From: Actinoallomurus vinaceus
GTDB lineage: Bacteria; Actinomycetota; Actinomycetes; Streptosporangiales; Streptosporangiaceae
Reading direction: 5' to 3'
Assembly (NCBI RefSeq): GCF_039542055.1
Contig: NZ_BAABHK010000022.1
Coordinates: forward strand, 1-64,000
Length of the DNA: 64,000 nt
Positions within the stretch are counted from its first letter, which is position 1. Every line of letters starts with the position of its first letter. The notes under the pieces were generated by a model that searched no databases, was not told the DNA's origin, and saw only the letters and a program-made list of their open reading frames with translations. Positions 50,715 through 59,442 of this stretch are shown here, piece by piece. The translations under genes and the position numbers were made by a program.

Positions 50715-52217
50715 TCATGGTGACGTGGGGCCGAGCTTCAGCGTCGCGCGGCTGAAGGCCCCGAGGATCCGTTGGTGGGTCTGGCGGGGAAGGGACCGGC
50801 TTCCGGGCTCGCCGAGAGGCGTTCCCGGCCGTGCCGGAGTCTCGCCCAGCAGGTCGTCGAGACCGGCGCGGGCCACCATCAGCAGTCCGTGGGTGGCCCG
50901 GGTGCAGGTGACGGCGAGCCGGCCGAAGGCCGAGTTGAACTCATCGAGCCGGTCGGCTCCGGAAAGCGGGTGGACGGCGACGGTGATGGCGTTGGTCTGG
51001 CCCTGCCAGGAGTCGACGGTCGACGCGAGCAGCACGCCCGCCGGCAGGTCGTACTTGTCCGTGAGGCGTTCGACCATCGCGGTCGCGTCGTCCACGGCCT
51101 GATTGCGCGTGGCCAGGACGACGATCAGGGGATCCCCGGACGGCGCGTCGGAGGTGATCCGCTCCTCGTTCAGGGGTCTGCCGACGCCGTCGTACCGCCG
51201 GCGGGTGATCGCGAACCCGCTCTCGAGGAGGGGCATGAGCAGGTCCTCGACGACGCCGAGCAGTTCCGGGTCGATGTCCGGCGCCTCGGGGTCGGGGAGG
51301 CCGTCGACCTCGAGCAGGGTCGGGGTGCCGGTGGCGACGGACGTCCAGACCTCGGCGGCGGGTCCGGTCATGGGCGGCGGCTCGACGGTCCGGTCGCCCG
51401 GGGCCGCCACGCAGTCCAGCCGGTCCCAGTCACCGTAGAAGGCCCGCCAGAGGGGAAGCTGTGCGGCCGTCGGGCGCCACACCGCGGGGAGGTCGACGGC
51501 GAAGGTCTTCTCGTCGTTCTCGTACGCGGTCGGCCAGGCGCGGTACGGGTTGTAGCCGGGGTCGCCGCGCCAGGGGTTCTGGCCGGGGTCGATCGGCGGC
51601 AACTGGCCGACGTCGCCGACGCCGACGGACAGCGGAGCCAGCCCTTCGACCGTCGCATAGCGGTGAAGAGGGAGCTGCCACGCCTCGTCGACGAACAGGA
51701 CGTCGAACGGCATCGTTGCGTTGGCACCAGGACCGAGGCGGTCGAGCAACCGCTGCGGCTCCCCCCACGCGCCCATCTTGTGCGAGGTTCCCAGGATCAC
51801 GGCGCACGTTTCGGGGATGCCGCCGGCGGAGGTCGCGACGGAGACGCGGTCGAGCACCTCCTGCGGCACGTCGGGCACCCGGTCCTTGGCCACGAACAGG
51901 CAGACCTGGGAGGCGCCCAGCTCTTTGCCCAGCTCGCCGGCGAGCGGGAACACCTGCTTGTTCGCGAAGGCGGTGACGCCCACCCGCGTGCAGTTCTCAT
52001 GGCCCAGGGCCTCTCGGACCATGCGCACGAGCGCGTAGGACTTTCCGGCGCCGGCGGCGGCGCGCAGCAGGATCCTGTCGTAGTCGGCGGCGCCCTCGAG
52101 GGCCGACAAGAGCGCGGAGATGGCCCGCTGCGCAGCCTCGGTGTTCCCCTCGGCCGCGGACTCGTGGTGGAGCGCGTCCTCAGGCGGTCCGCCGGGGACC
52201 GAGAAGGTGATCGTCAT
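50715..52217 (-). CDS. SF1 (Upf1/Dna2-like) helicase/ATPase, partner of the nuclease
   Basis: The 500-aa protein has Walker A AAAGAGKSYAL (GAGKS at 56-60), Walker B VLFVDEAW (Asp177-Glu178), motif III VGDVGQLPPIDPGQNP, and C-terminal SF1 motifs STVDSWQGQTNAITVAVHPL and FGRLAVTCTRATHGLLMV (motifs V and VI with the catalytic Arg). This matches the AAA_11/AAA_12 core of DNA2/NAM7/Upf1 helicases but with little accessory sequence. It starts 6 nt after the nuclease stop, so the two are one operon. Its likely role is to unwind or translocate DNA for the nuclease; whether in repair or phage defence is unknown. Confidence 0.85.
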   Translation of the reverse strand: MTITFSVPGGPPEDALHHESAAEGNTEAAQRAISALLSALEGAADYDRILLRAAAGAGKSYALVRMVREALGHENCTRVGVTAFANKQVFPLAGELGKELGASQVCLFVAKDRVPDVPQEVLDRVSVATSAGGIPETCAVILGTSHKMGAWGEPQRLLDRLGPGANATMPFDVLFVDEAWQLPLHRYATVEGLAPLSVGVGDVGQLPPIDPGQNPWRGDPGYNPYRAWPTAYENDEKTFAVDLPAVWRPTAAQLPLWRAFYGDWDRLDCVAAPGDRTVEPPPMTGPAAEVWTSVATGTPTLLEVDGLPDPEAPDIDPELLGVVEDLLMPLLESGFAITRRRYDGVGRPLNEERITSDAPSGDPLIVVLATRNQAVDDATAMVERLTDKYDLPAGVLLASTVDSWQGQTNAITVAVHPLSGADRLDEFNSAFGRLAVTCTRATHGLLMVARAGLDDLLGETPARPGTPLGEPGSRSLPRQTHQRILGAFSRATLKLGPTSP

Positions 52218-52223
52218 TACCGT

Positions 52224-54890
52224 TCAGTCCAGGTCGTCAACGGTCAGGTCGCCGGCGACGGGCGTGGGCACGAGCAGCGGTGCCACCTCGTACCGGCTGA
52301 CGTCGAACCGCTCTTCGTCGACCAGCGGCGGCCAGATCTCCGGGTTGAGCTCACCGCGGGATCGGCGCTCCGCGAGCGTGTCCGCCCATTCGGCCTCGGC
52401 GACCGTGTGCGGCCGGCAGCACCACTGGTGCTCTTCCGGGTTCTCGGCGTAGGCGTCCGGGGTGCAGGTGGCCTTCGGGGCGGACCGGTCGTCCAGGGAC
52501 GGCCGCTTCACGGCGATCTCATGACCCGACTTGAACTGCGTGAACCAGGTGGCGTCAGCCAGCACCAGGGTGTCGCCGACCGCCAGGTCGGGGACGACCG
52601 TGGGGTCCCAGGCGAGTCCCTCGGCGCCGTCGAGACGCCTGAGCGTCCCGATCGGCATCTGCCCGAGCTTGAAGGAGCCTCTCTGAATCTTGAGGTCCGT
52701 GCTCGGCTGCTCGACGAGAGCGCGGTCGCCCACGTGCAGCGCGACGACCTGCGACCCGTCGACCAGGCGCCGTGACCTCACCTCGAGCCGGATGGGGTCG
52801 AGGTCGATCACGGTCGCGAGGGCCAGTTCGCGGACCCCGGCGTCGGTCGCCCTGTCGCGTGCGACGGAGGTGTCGACCAGGCAGATGAGCTGGTCGAAGC
52901 ACTTGCGATCGGCGTCCAGCAGGTCGACATGGGCATTGCGCCAGTGCGCGTACATCCGGGAGAAGCGGACGAGATCGGAGGCCTGCAGCGCGACCCGGCG
53001 GCCCCAGATCTCCTGCGCGTCGGCCTCCAGGACGCGGTGCACCTCACGCAGCCGGGAGATCCCCAGTCCGTCGAGGACCCGCTGTGCCCGCTCGAGCACC
53101 TCGACGCGGTAGTCCAGGGCCGCGCCGACGAGCGCCTTGTACGCCGCCGTGTCCTCCTCGCGGCGCGCCTTGTCGATCGCGTCGGAGGCGACGTTGGACA
53201 GCCGGGCGCCGGGGGTCTCCGGTTGCTGCGCGATGGCGTCGGAGACCTTGCGATGGTCCAGCGGGTCGGTGGCCTCGGCCCAGGTGAGGAGGTAGTCCAG
53301 GCGGCCTGCGTCGACGGCCGGACCGCCGGGCGTCACGTGGGCGCCGAGCACGTCCCGCACATCGACGATGGGCGTGCGCAGGCTCATGGCCCGGGCCCTG
53401 TCCTCCTCCAGCAGGAAGCTGACCGCAAGCCGCTCGTCGTCGTGCAGCGGCTCCGGCAGCGTGGCCGGCTCCCCGTCGAAGGTCAGGGCCTGGCGGCCGC
53501 TGTCCAGGTCATGCTGCCAGCGCAGCCGGCTGAGTTCGACCCCGGCCAGGGAGTCGGCGGCGGTGGCCAGCAGGTCCGCGGTCGGCCGGTCCGGAACGAC
53601 CAGGTGAACCGCCCCGAGGCCCGCCTCCCGGATCTCGCGGATGGCCGCGCCCAGGATCCGCATCACCGCCCGGCGGGTGAGCGGCGACTGCGGGTCGGCG
53701 AACACCCGCCGAACCCAGGCGCTCCGTCCGTCCGCTCCCACCTTCCGCACGGCCACGCCGTGCACCCCGAGAGCCGACGTGTCCGACTTCACGAGGACGA
53801 GGTCGATGGTGCCCGGCGATCCGCACGGGTCGATGCGCAGACGTCCCGTCCAGGACGGGAGGCCCGTGACGGTGGCGCGCACCTGGTTCACGATGCTGCG
53901 CGGCCCGGTCCCGTCGGCGCCCGGATCGGACACGAGCCCCGCCACGGCAGGACGTCTGAGACGGTCGATCCCGATCTCGGTGAGGACGGCGAGCGGGTCG
54001 CCGCAGTCCCGCAGCTCCGCCCGGCAGTACGAGAACAGGTTGCAGGTCACGCAGCTGCGCGGGTCGAAATTCGCGGTCAGATGAGCGACGTACGGGAGGA
54101 GATCCTCGTCCGCCGGGAAATCGTCGCCGAGTCCGGCCTTGGCCTTCAGCCGTTCATCGGCCCTCGTACGGACCTCGATCCGGTGGTCGTCCAGCAACTC
54201 CACGACGGCCTCGGGCTGCAGGAAGGCGTTGCGCGGTACGGCGAGGGCTCCGTAGCGGTGCACGCGCATGCCGCTCGGCAGTCCGCTCCAGGCGGCGACG
54301 GACTCCGCGCCCAGCGCGACCTGCAGAAACCCCTTGAGCATCCGGCCGTCGTCGATGCGCGAGCGGACCCGCTCGTAATCCTTGGCGTCGCCCATGATCA
54401 ACCAGGAGCCGACGGTCCGGCCGCCTTCTTCCCGGGGACAGACGATCGCGAAGTCAGGCTGGACGTGGGTCGAATCGGGGACGTTCTCGAGGTCGAGGTA
54501 CGGGACGGCGAGCGCGGTCACCATGGTCGCCTCGCCGGAGGACTCCGCCTTGAGGTGGGCCGAGGCGAGTTCGGTGGCCGTGGCGGCGACGGTGCCGTGG
54601 CAGTCGCGGCGGCGGACGCCCTCCGGGCGGGCGAGCCCGAGCTGTCCGACCGTCTGGGTGAGCAGCTCGGAGACGAAGAGTTCGGAGTGCACGAGGCTCT
54701 CGAAGGTCATCGCCCGCGTCCACCGGGCCTCCGGAATCCCGGCACCGGCATCAGGGTGGCCGATGCGGGCGGCCAGGGCCTTGCGTGTTCTGCGGGTGAT
54801 GAACGGATCGGTCAGCCGGAACCGTTCGCACCCGGCATGGGCCGACGCGGCGACAGCACTGGTTCCGCCTCCGGACTGCAGTCCCCCCAC
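52224..54890 (-). CDS. Cas4/Dna2/RecB-like PD-(D/E)xK nuclease with Fe-S cysteines
   Basis: The protein is 888 aa (GTG at 54890, AAAGG upstream). The N-terminal third has the nuclease core: an early Cys21 (GCERFRL), QPDFAIV (Asp146), GDAKDYE (Asp168, Lys170), and Gln190 in FLQVALGA. Then comes C280-x2-C283-x5-C289 (SCVTCNLFSYC). One distal Cys plus CxxC-x5-C is the Fe-S arrangement of Cas4, AddB and Dna2 nucleases. The remaining about 600 residues are novel to me, mostly helical, with a beta-rich part (RLEVRSRRLVDGSQVVALHVGDRALVEQ...) and a C-terminal WCCRPH. It is followed after 6 nt by an SF1 helicase. The pair looks like a Dna2 split into two chains. Confidence 0.8.
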   Translation of the reverse strand: MGGLQSGGGTSAVAASAHAGCERFRLTDPFITRRTRKALAARIGHPDAGAGIPEARWTRAMTFESLVHSELFVSELLTQTVGQLGLARPEGVRRRDCHGTVAATATELASAHLKAESSGEATMVTALAVPYLDLENVPDSTHVQPDFAIVCPREEGGRTVGSWLIMGDAKDYERVRSRIDDGRMLKGFLQVALGAESVAAWSGLPSGMRVHRYGALAVPRNAFLQPEAVVELLDDHRIEVRTRADERLKAKAGLGDDFPADEDLLPYVAHLTANFDPRSCVTCNLFSYCRAELRDCGDPLAVLTEIGIDRLRRPAVAGLVSDPGADGTGPRSIVNQVRATVTGLPSWTGRLRIDPCGSPGTIDLVLVKSDTSALGVHGVAVRKVGADGRSAWVRRVFADPQSPLTRRAVMRILGAAIREIREAGLGAVHLVVPDRPTADLLATAADSLAGVELSRLRWQHDLDSGRQALTFDGEPATLPEPLHDDERLAVSFLLEEDRARAMSLRTPIVDVRDVLGAHVTPGGPAVDAGRLDYLLTWAEATDPLDHRKVSDAIAQQPETPGARLSNVASDAIDKARREEDTAAYKALVGAALDYRVEVLERAQRVLDGLGISRLREVHRVLEADAQEIWGRRVALQASDLVRFSRMYAHWRNAHVDLLDADRKCFDQLICLVDTSVARDRATDAGVRELALATVIDLDPIRLEVRSRRLVDGSQVVALHVGDRALVEQPSTDLKIQRGSFKLGQMPIGTLRRLDGAEGLAWDPTVVPDLAVGDTLVLADATWFTQFKSGHEIAVKRPSLDDRSAPKATCTPDAYAENPEEHQWCCRPHTVAEAEWADTLAERRSRGELNPEIWPPLVDEERFDVSRYEVAPLLVPTPVAGDLTVDDLD

Positions 54891-54926
54891 GTCACGCCTT
54901 TCACTCGTCGCCCGCTTCGCTACGCG

Positions 54927-54953
54927 ACTGTAGGGCGTGAGCCGTCACTGTAG
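54927..54953. repeat. direct repeat ACTGTAG x2 in front of the nuclease-helicase operon
   Basis: ACTGTAG occurs at 54927-54933 and 54947-54953, exactly 20 bp apart (about two helical turns), in the 69-bp gap just upstream of the nuclease start. On the coding (reverse) strand this is CTACAGT, and TACAGT could be a -10 element. It may be an operator or promoter pair; by-eye evidence only. Confidence 0.35.
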
Positions 54954-54959
54954 CGACGA

Positions 54960-57686
54960 TCACGCGAAACCGGCGCTCGCGCGTTCCAGGCTGGGGCGCA
55001 ACAGCGGGGCGGCTCCGAGACCGCTGGGGGCGGGTGTGGCGCGCTGCGACGTGCCGGCGTAGTAGTGGTTCGCGGCCGTCGAAGCGACGTGCACCCGCAG
55101 TTCGTTGCCCTGGTCGCGAAGCAGACCAGGGGGGACCGCGCAGCTGACCGGACCCCAGCCGTACCGTCCGAGCGGTGTTCCGTTGAGTTCGATCTCGGCG
55201 CTGGTGTCGATCACGGGCAGGATCAATTCCCAGTCGGGCCAGGCGAGATCCCCGCTGGGGATGTCGAAGCTGAGCCGGTACTCGCCGATTCCGGAGAATT
55301 CGGCGAGGCCCTGCCGCTCCCAGCCGCGGTCCACCTGGATCGGGATCGTCGATCCTGCGGCGCGCAGGGTCCAGCCCTCTGCCAGCACCCGGTCGCCGGG
55401 GACGGGCGTGGTCCCGTCGCGGAGACTCAGGCACACCAGCTCCCAGGGCGCGAGGGAGAGCGTGAGCGACGCGCCGGTCGTCGTCCGCAGCGGTTCGATC
55501 GCGCCCGATTCGGGCCGCCATCGGGTCACCTCGGCCGGAGTCGAGGAGGGGCGGATGGTCACCGTTCTGCGGTGGTCGGCGTCGTTGAACAGAGCCAGCC
55601 GGGTGCCCGCCGTGTCGCGGCCCGCGTACTGCCACACGGTCTCGCCGGAGTCCGCCGAGCCCATCGGGTCATCGACCTCCACGACGGCATGCCGGGCACG
55701 CAGCGGTCGCAGGACCGCCTCGACCTGCCGCGCGGAGGGTGGTTCCGGCCAGTAGGACATGGTCGCCGCGTCGCACAGGCCGGCCATCCGCACTGCCAGC
55801 GTCGCGTCCACACCGTCGGCCTGCGTGGCACCGGGGAGCGGTCCGGACGCGAGGAGCGTGCCGCCGGCGTCGAGGAACCGGGCGAGCACGTCGACCGTCG
55901 ATCCGTCCCGTACGACCTCGACGCCCGGCAGCACCACGCACCGGTACCGGCGTCCGCCGATGGCCAGGCAACCGTTTTCGACCGCGGCGGCCCGCACGTC
56001 GCGCTCGTCGACCAGGTGATAGCCGTAGCCCTTCCGTGCGAGATGCTCGGTCCAGAAGGCGGTGTGCGCACCGTATGGGTGTTCTGGACCACCGGCCCAG
56101 CTACTGCGTAGCGGGTAGACGACGGCGACCTCACACTGTGGCTCCGTGTCGTCGAGGAACACCGACAGGCGGCCGGACTCATCGGCGAACGCGCGGTGAT
56201 AGGGGAACCAGGGCTCGAAGTTCACACCCGGCGCGAAGTCGAAACGCGGGTTCGTGAACATCTCCTCGCGGTCGTCCCCGTCGGTCTGCCAGAACGCGTG
56301 GGTCAGCAGTTGGCGGGCGCCGAGCATATGGTGGCGGATCGTCTGCGCGCGCAGGTCCCGCAGGGTGAGCTCCCACTGTCCGGCCGCGAAGTGCGACCCG
56401 GTCGCCGTACTGCCGAAGTACTGCTCGACCAGGCATCCACTGCGGCCGTTCGCCCGCGCGACCGAGTCGCCGAACTTCGCGCTGAGCTGCGGATCCGTGT
56501 TCCGGGCGTCGACGGCGGTGTGATCCCGCCACCGGTCGAGCCCGAAGTAGTCGGTCCCGAAGTTCGTCCGAGGGTCGTCGGTGATGATCGTCCCCGTCGG
56601 ATCCCATGAGGAGACATGGCCGAGGACCTCGTGCCCCGACAACGCGATGCCGTGCCGCCGGCACCAGCGGGCGAGCGTGCCGAAAAAGCTGTCGATGCCC
56701 AGCGTGGAGTAGGTCTCGAAGAAGTCGCAGCGGCGTGCGGGTGTCGTCGGGCCGATGCCGCGCACGAGTGCCAGCAGCGAACGCCGGAAGGGGGCGTCGT
56801 GCTCGGCCTCGTATCGGTGGACGAGCTCCGGCGCGTACATCAGCGACGAACCGACGTGCCCGTGATGCTGACGCCAGCGGAAGAAGCACGCGTGCGGTTG
56901 GTCGAAGAACGCGTACTTGACCGTGCTGCCCCAGTGCGGGCCGAACGCCTCGGCGTACGGGGCGTAGCCGACGTCCGTGTAACGCTCCGCGGCCTCGGGA
57001 AGCAGGTAGTTGATCATCCGGCTCGTCGCGCAGCGCGCCGCGACGAAGACGGTCACCGCGGTCGATCCGGTGGGGAGAACACCGCGCGGAACGACGACGG
57101 TGCAGCCACCGGCCTCGGCCGAACCGATCCTGGCCGATTCGGTGAGATCGTGGATCTGCGCCTCGTCGGTCACGTCACCGGCCGGGTGTGCCAGGGCCGC
57201 GACGAGCTCCCACTCGTCCCAGCGCACTTCGCCGTTCTCGAAGACCCAGTGCATCCCGGGGTCCAGCAGGTACTCGACATCGGTGGGGTGGATGTCGTCC
57301 ACCGTGCACTCGACGTCGGTTCCCGCGTCCGTGATCTGCGCCGTCGACCAGAAGAGATGGCGTTCGCGCAGCTCGTCATGGCCCTCGACGGTACGGCCGC
57401 CCGCGTGGCCGGAGAGCCAGTTGTACTCGTCGTAGATGCCGATGATCATGCGGTGCCGGGCGGCTTCGTCGGCCGCGAGCCGGCAGGCCGCGAGGTAGCG
57501 TTCGCCCAGGTACTCCTGCCGTGGGAAGGACATGCGGGCCTGGATCTGGAACGAGCGAAAGCCCGCCCGCGCCATCTGCGCGACCTGTTCCCGGATCTCG
57601 GCGGAAGTCGGAAGCCGATGCCAGAACCAGTATGTCGCGGGGGCGTGCCATGGATCGGGCTCACGCCACGCGGCGCTGCTTGCCAT
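54960..57686 (-). CDS. large glycoside hydrolase, GH106 (alpha-L-rhamnosidase)-like
   Basis: The 908-aa protein begins at the ATG at 57686 (MASSAAWREPDPWHAPATYW), overlapping the permease gene by 26 nt. The N-terminal FWHRLPTSAEIREQVAQMARAGFRSFQIQARMSFPRQEYLGERYLAAC matches the opening of GH106-type barrels, where a substrate-directed TIM barrel follows a W/F-W motif. Later segments include GHEVLGHVSSWDP, GTDYFGLDRW, a Rossmann-like VVLPGVEVVRDG...FLDAGGTLLASGPLPGA domain and a C-terminal jelly roll (GEYRLSFDIPSGD, AEIELNGTPLGR). There is no signal peptide. Assignment to GH106 is tentative; specificity unknown. It is downstream of an NCS1 permease, a surprising pairing. Confidence 0.6.
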   Translation of the reverse strand: MASSAAWREPDPWHAPATYWFWHRLPTSAEIREQVAQMARAGFRSFQIQARMSFPRQEYLGERYLAACRLAADEAARHRMIIGIYDEYNWLSGHAGGRTVEGHDELRERHLFWSTAQITDAGTDVECTVDDIHPTDVEYLLDPGMHWVFENGEVRWDEWELVAALAHPAGDVTDEAQIHDLTESARIGSAEAGGCTVVVPRGVLPTGSTAVTVFVAARCATSRMINYLLPEAAERYTDVGYAPYAEAFGPHWGSTVKYAFFDQPHACFFRWRQHHGHVGSSLMYAPELVHRYEAEHDAPFRRSLLALVRGIGPTTPARRCDFFETYSTLGIDSFFGTLARWCRRHGIALSGHEVLGHVSSWDPTGTIITDDPRTNFGTDYFGLDRWRDHTAVDARNTDPQLSAKFGDSVARANGRSGCLVEQYFGSTATGSHFAAGQWELTLRDLRAQTIRHHMLGARQLLTHAFWQTDGDDREEMFTNPRFDFAPGVNFEPWFPYHRAFADESGRLSVFLDDTEPQCEVAVVYPLRSSWAGGPEHPYGAHTAFWTEHLARKGYGYHLVDERDVRAAAVENGCLAIGGRRYRCVVLPGVEVVRDGSTVDVLARFLDAGGTLLASGPLPGATQADGVDATLAVRMAGLCDAATMSYWPEPPSARQVEAVLRPLRARHAVVEVDDPMGSADSGETVWQYAGRDTAGTRLALFNDADHRRTVTIRPSSTPAEVTRWRPESGAIEPLRTTTGASLTLSLAPWELVCLSLRDGTTPVPGDRVLAEGWTLRAAGSTIPIQVDRGWERQGLAEFSGIGEYRLSFDIPSGDLAWPDWELILPVIDTSAEIELNGTPLGRYGWGPVSCAVPPGLLRDQGNELRVHVASTAANHYYAGTSQRATPAPSGLGAAPLLRPSLERASAGFA

Positions 57687-59199
57687 CTTGCGGGTCGCCT
57701 TCCTCAAGTCGGGACGCCTTGCCGAAGTTCGGAGGAACGTCGAACTTGAATACGAAGGTGAGGAGACCGTAGAGCACGATGCCGATCGCCATGGCGATGA
57801 GTACACCCATGTTGGTCTGGCCGATGACGCCTTTCTCCTGGCTCTTGGAGAGCAGGAAACCGACGACCCGTCCGATGTTCGGGTCGCTCGAGGTGACCAT
57901 GCCGAGACCGACCACGGTCGCGGCCGCGAGCGAGACGAGCGCGGTCCACCGGCCTGACCGTCCGCCGTACCCGGCCGCCTGTGCCATGCCGACGTTCCAG
58001 CCGAGTCGGCGCTGGCGGATGAAGTCGAGCAGCTGGATTCCGCCCATCGTTCCCATCACGACGGCGATGAGCGCGAGGAACGCCTGGAAAGTGGCCAGGA
58101 ACGAGTCGGAGATGAACAGCAGGTAGAACGCACCCGCCGAGATGACCACCATGTTGATCACGGTCGTGGCGGCGCGCGACAGCGGCACGCCCAATGCGAG
58201 AAGTGCCAGACCCGAGGAGTACAGGCCCGTGATGGCCGCGGCGACCAGCGAAATGACGATCACGATTGAGAACGGGATGAAGAACCACAACGGCAGCAGC
58301 GCGGTGAGCGCCGCGATCGGGTCGGCCGCGGCCGCTTCGCCGAGCGCGTGGTCGCTGCCGGCGAGCAGTACGCCGAGGATCAGCAGCACGGCGACCGGCA
58401 GCGTGATACCACCGGCCGTCCAGCCGATGACGCCCCGCGCTCTGGTCTGCCGGGGCAGGTAGCGGGCGAAGTCGCCGCCGTAGTTGAGGAATCCGAGGCC
58501 CACCATCGTCATCGCCATCACGATGCCGCCGAGGAACGCCCACGCCGAGCCGTTCGGGGTGCTGCCGAGCTTGCTCCAGTGCACGTGCGGAATGATGATC
58601 ACGATGAACGCGATCGTCATCACGGCCGTCAGCCAGGCGATCCAGTTCTCGATCCGGGTGATCAGCGCGTGGCCGAACACCGCCGCGGTCATGGTGACGG
58701 CGAGGACGACCACGAACCACAGCACGATGGCCGTGACGGTCGCCTTGCCGTTCGAGGAGGCGAAGACCGACGGCCACAGCCTGGCGAAGAGTTCGGCGCC
58801 GGTGGTGGACGCCAGTGTGATGATCGTGACCTTCCAGCCCACGTTCGACAGATAGGCGAAGAAGCTCGGGAATTTGTTGCCGTGTATGCCGAACGCGAAG
58901 CGGGTCTGGGTGAGCGTGGGCAGTCCGGTGCGCGGCCCGCCGACGGCGAGCACGCCGACCAGGAATGAGGACGCCGCGTAGCCGACGATGCCGGCGACGA
59001 TCGCCTGCCATACGCTCAGCCCAAGGGAGAACACGTAGATCCCGTAGCTGACGCCCAGGATCGAAACGTTCCACGAGAACCAGATTCCGAACAGTCCTCT
59101 GGGTGTGCCTCGCCGTTCGGCGTCGGACACCGGATTGATGCCATTCTTCTCAATGACAGAGCCGGTATTCGGCCGATCCGTGATTTCTTCTGTGCTCAT
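57661..59199 (-). CDS. NCS1 family nucleobase/hydantoin:cation symporter
   Basis: The 512-aa integral membrane protein has about 12 hydrophobic helices. Family landmarks include GLFGIWFSWNVSILGVSYGIYVFSLGLSVWQAI, SSFLVGVLAVGGPRTGLPTLTQTRFAFGIHGNKFPSFFAYLSNVGW, and YGGDFARYLPRQTRARGVIGW. NCS1 carriers import purines, cytosine, uracil, allantoin, hydantoin or pyridine vitamins with H+ or Na+. A 32-bp element shared with the monooxygenase operon lies 148 bp upstream, so it is probably co-regulated by the MarR regulator. This suggests the carrier imports a related N-heterocycle. Confidence 0.92.
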   Translation of the reverse strand: MSTEEITDRPNTGSVIEKNGINPVSDAERRGTPRGLFGIWFSWNVSILGVSYGIYVFSLGLSVWQAIVAGIVGYAASSFLVGVLAVGGPRTGLPTLTQTRFAFGIHGNKFPSFFAYLSNVGWKVTIITLASTTGAELFARLWPSVFASSNGKATVTAIVLWFVVVLAVTMTAAVFGHALITRIENWIAWLTAVMTIAFIVIIIPHVHWSKLGSTPNGSAWAFLGGIVMAMTMVGLGFLNYGGDFARYLPRQTRARGVIGWTAGGITLPVAVLLILGVLLAGSDHALGEAAAADPIAALTALLPLWFFIPFSIVIVISLVAAAITGLYSSGLALLALGVPLSRAATTVINMVVISAGAFYLLFISDSFLATFQAFLALIAVVMGTMGGIQLLDFIRQRRLGWNVGMAQAAGYGGRSGRWTALVSLAAATVVGLGMVTSSDPNIGRVVGFLLSKSQEKGVIGQTNMGVLIAMAIGIVLYGLLTFVFKFDVPPNFGKASRLEEGDPQDGKQRRVA

Positions 59200-59346
59200 T
59201 CCCGGTCCTCACGTCCTTCCGTGCACAACACGCGTCGCGCCACCACCGCTGCAACAGGAACGGAGGTGGCTCCGGCGAACACTGGGGCATTCCGACAGCA
59301 GCCCGCCTCCCGTACCGCCGGAAGCGCGGGCTCCGCGCGTGAGAGG

Positions 59347-59378
59347 TAATCCGAACACGGACTATCTCGGAAAGCAAG
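59347..59378. repeat. left copy of a perfect 32-bp inverted repeat flanking marR
   Basis: These 32 bp, from TAATCCGAAC to GGAAAGCAAG, recur exactly as the reverse complement at 59969-60000. Each copy lies upstream of a transcription unit leaving the marR region: this copy reads toward the NCS1 permease on the reverse strand. Inside are TCCGA and TCGGA arms 12 bp apart, a plausible MarR half-site pair. On the transcribed strand TTGCTT is followed 17 nt later by TCGGAT, a weak -35/-10 pair. Likely a shared promoter-operator. Confidence 0.7.
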
Positions 59379-59442
59379 AGCTCGAGCCGATCTCATTAGC
59401 CCGGGACCTCGCGCACCACGGAGGCCGTGGCAAGGTAGAGGC

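Noticed and set aside
54891..54959. Possible DNA-damage (PafBC-type) promoter before the nuclease operon
   Set aside because: CAGTG is present but the spacing to TACAGT is 13 nt instead of the 8 nt of the known motif and the upstream half does not match.
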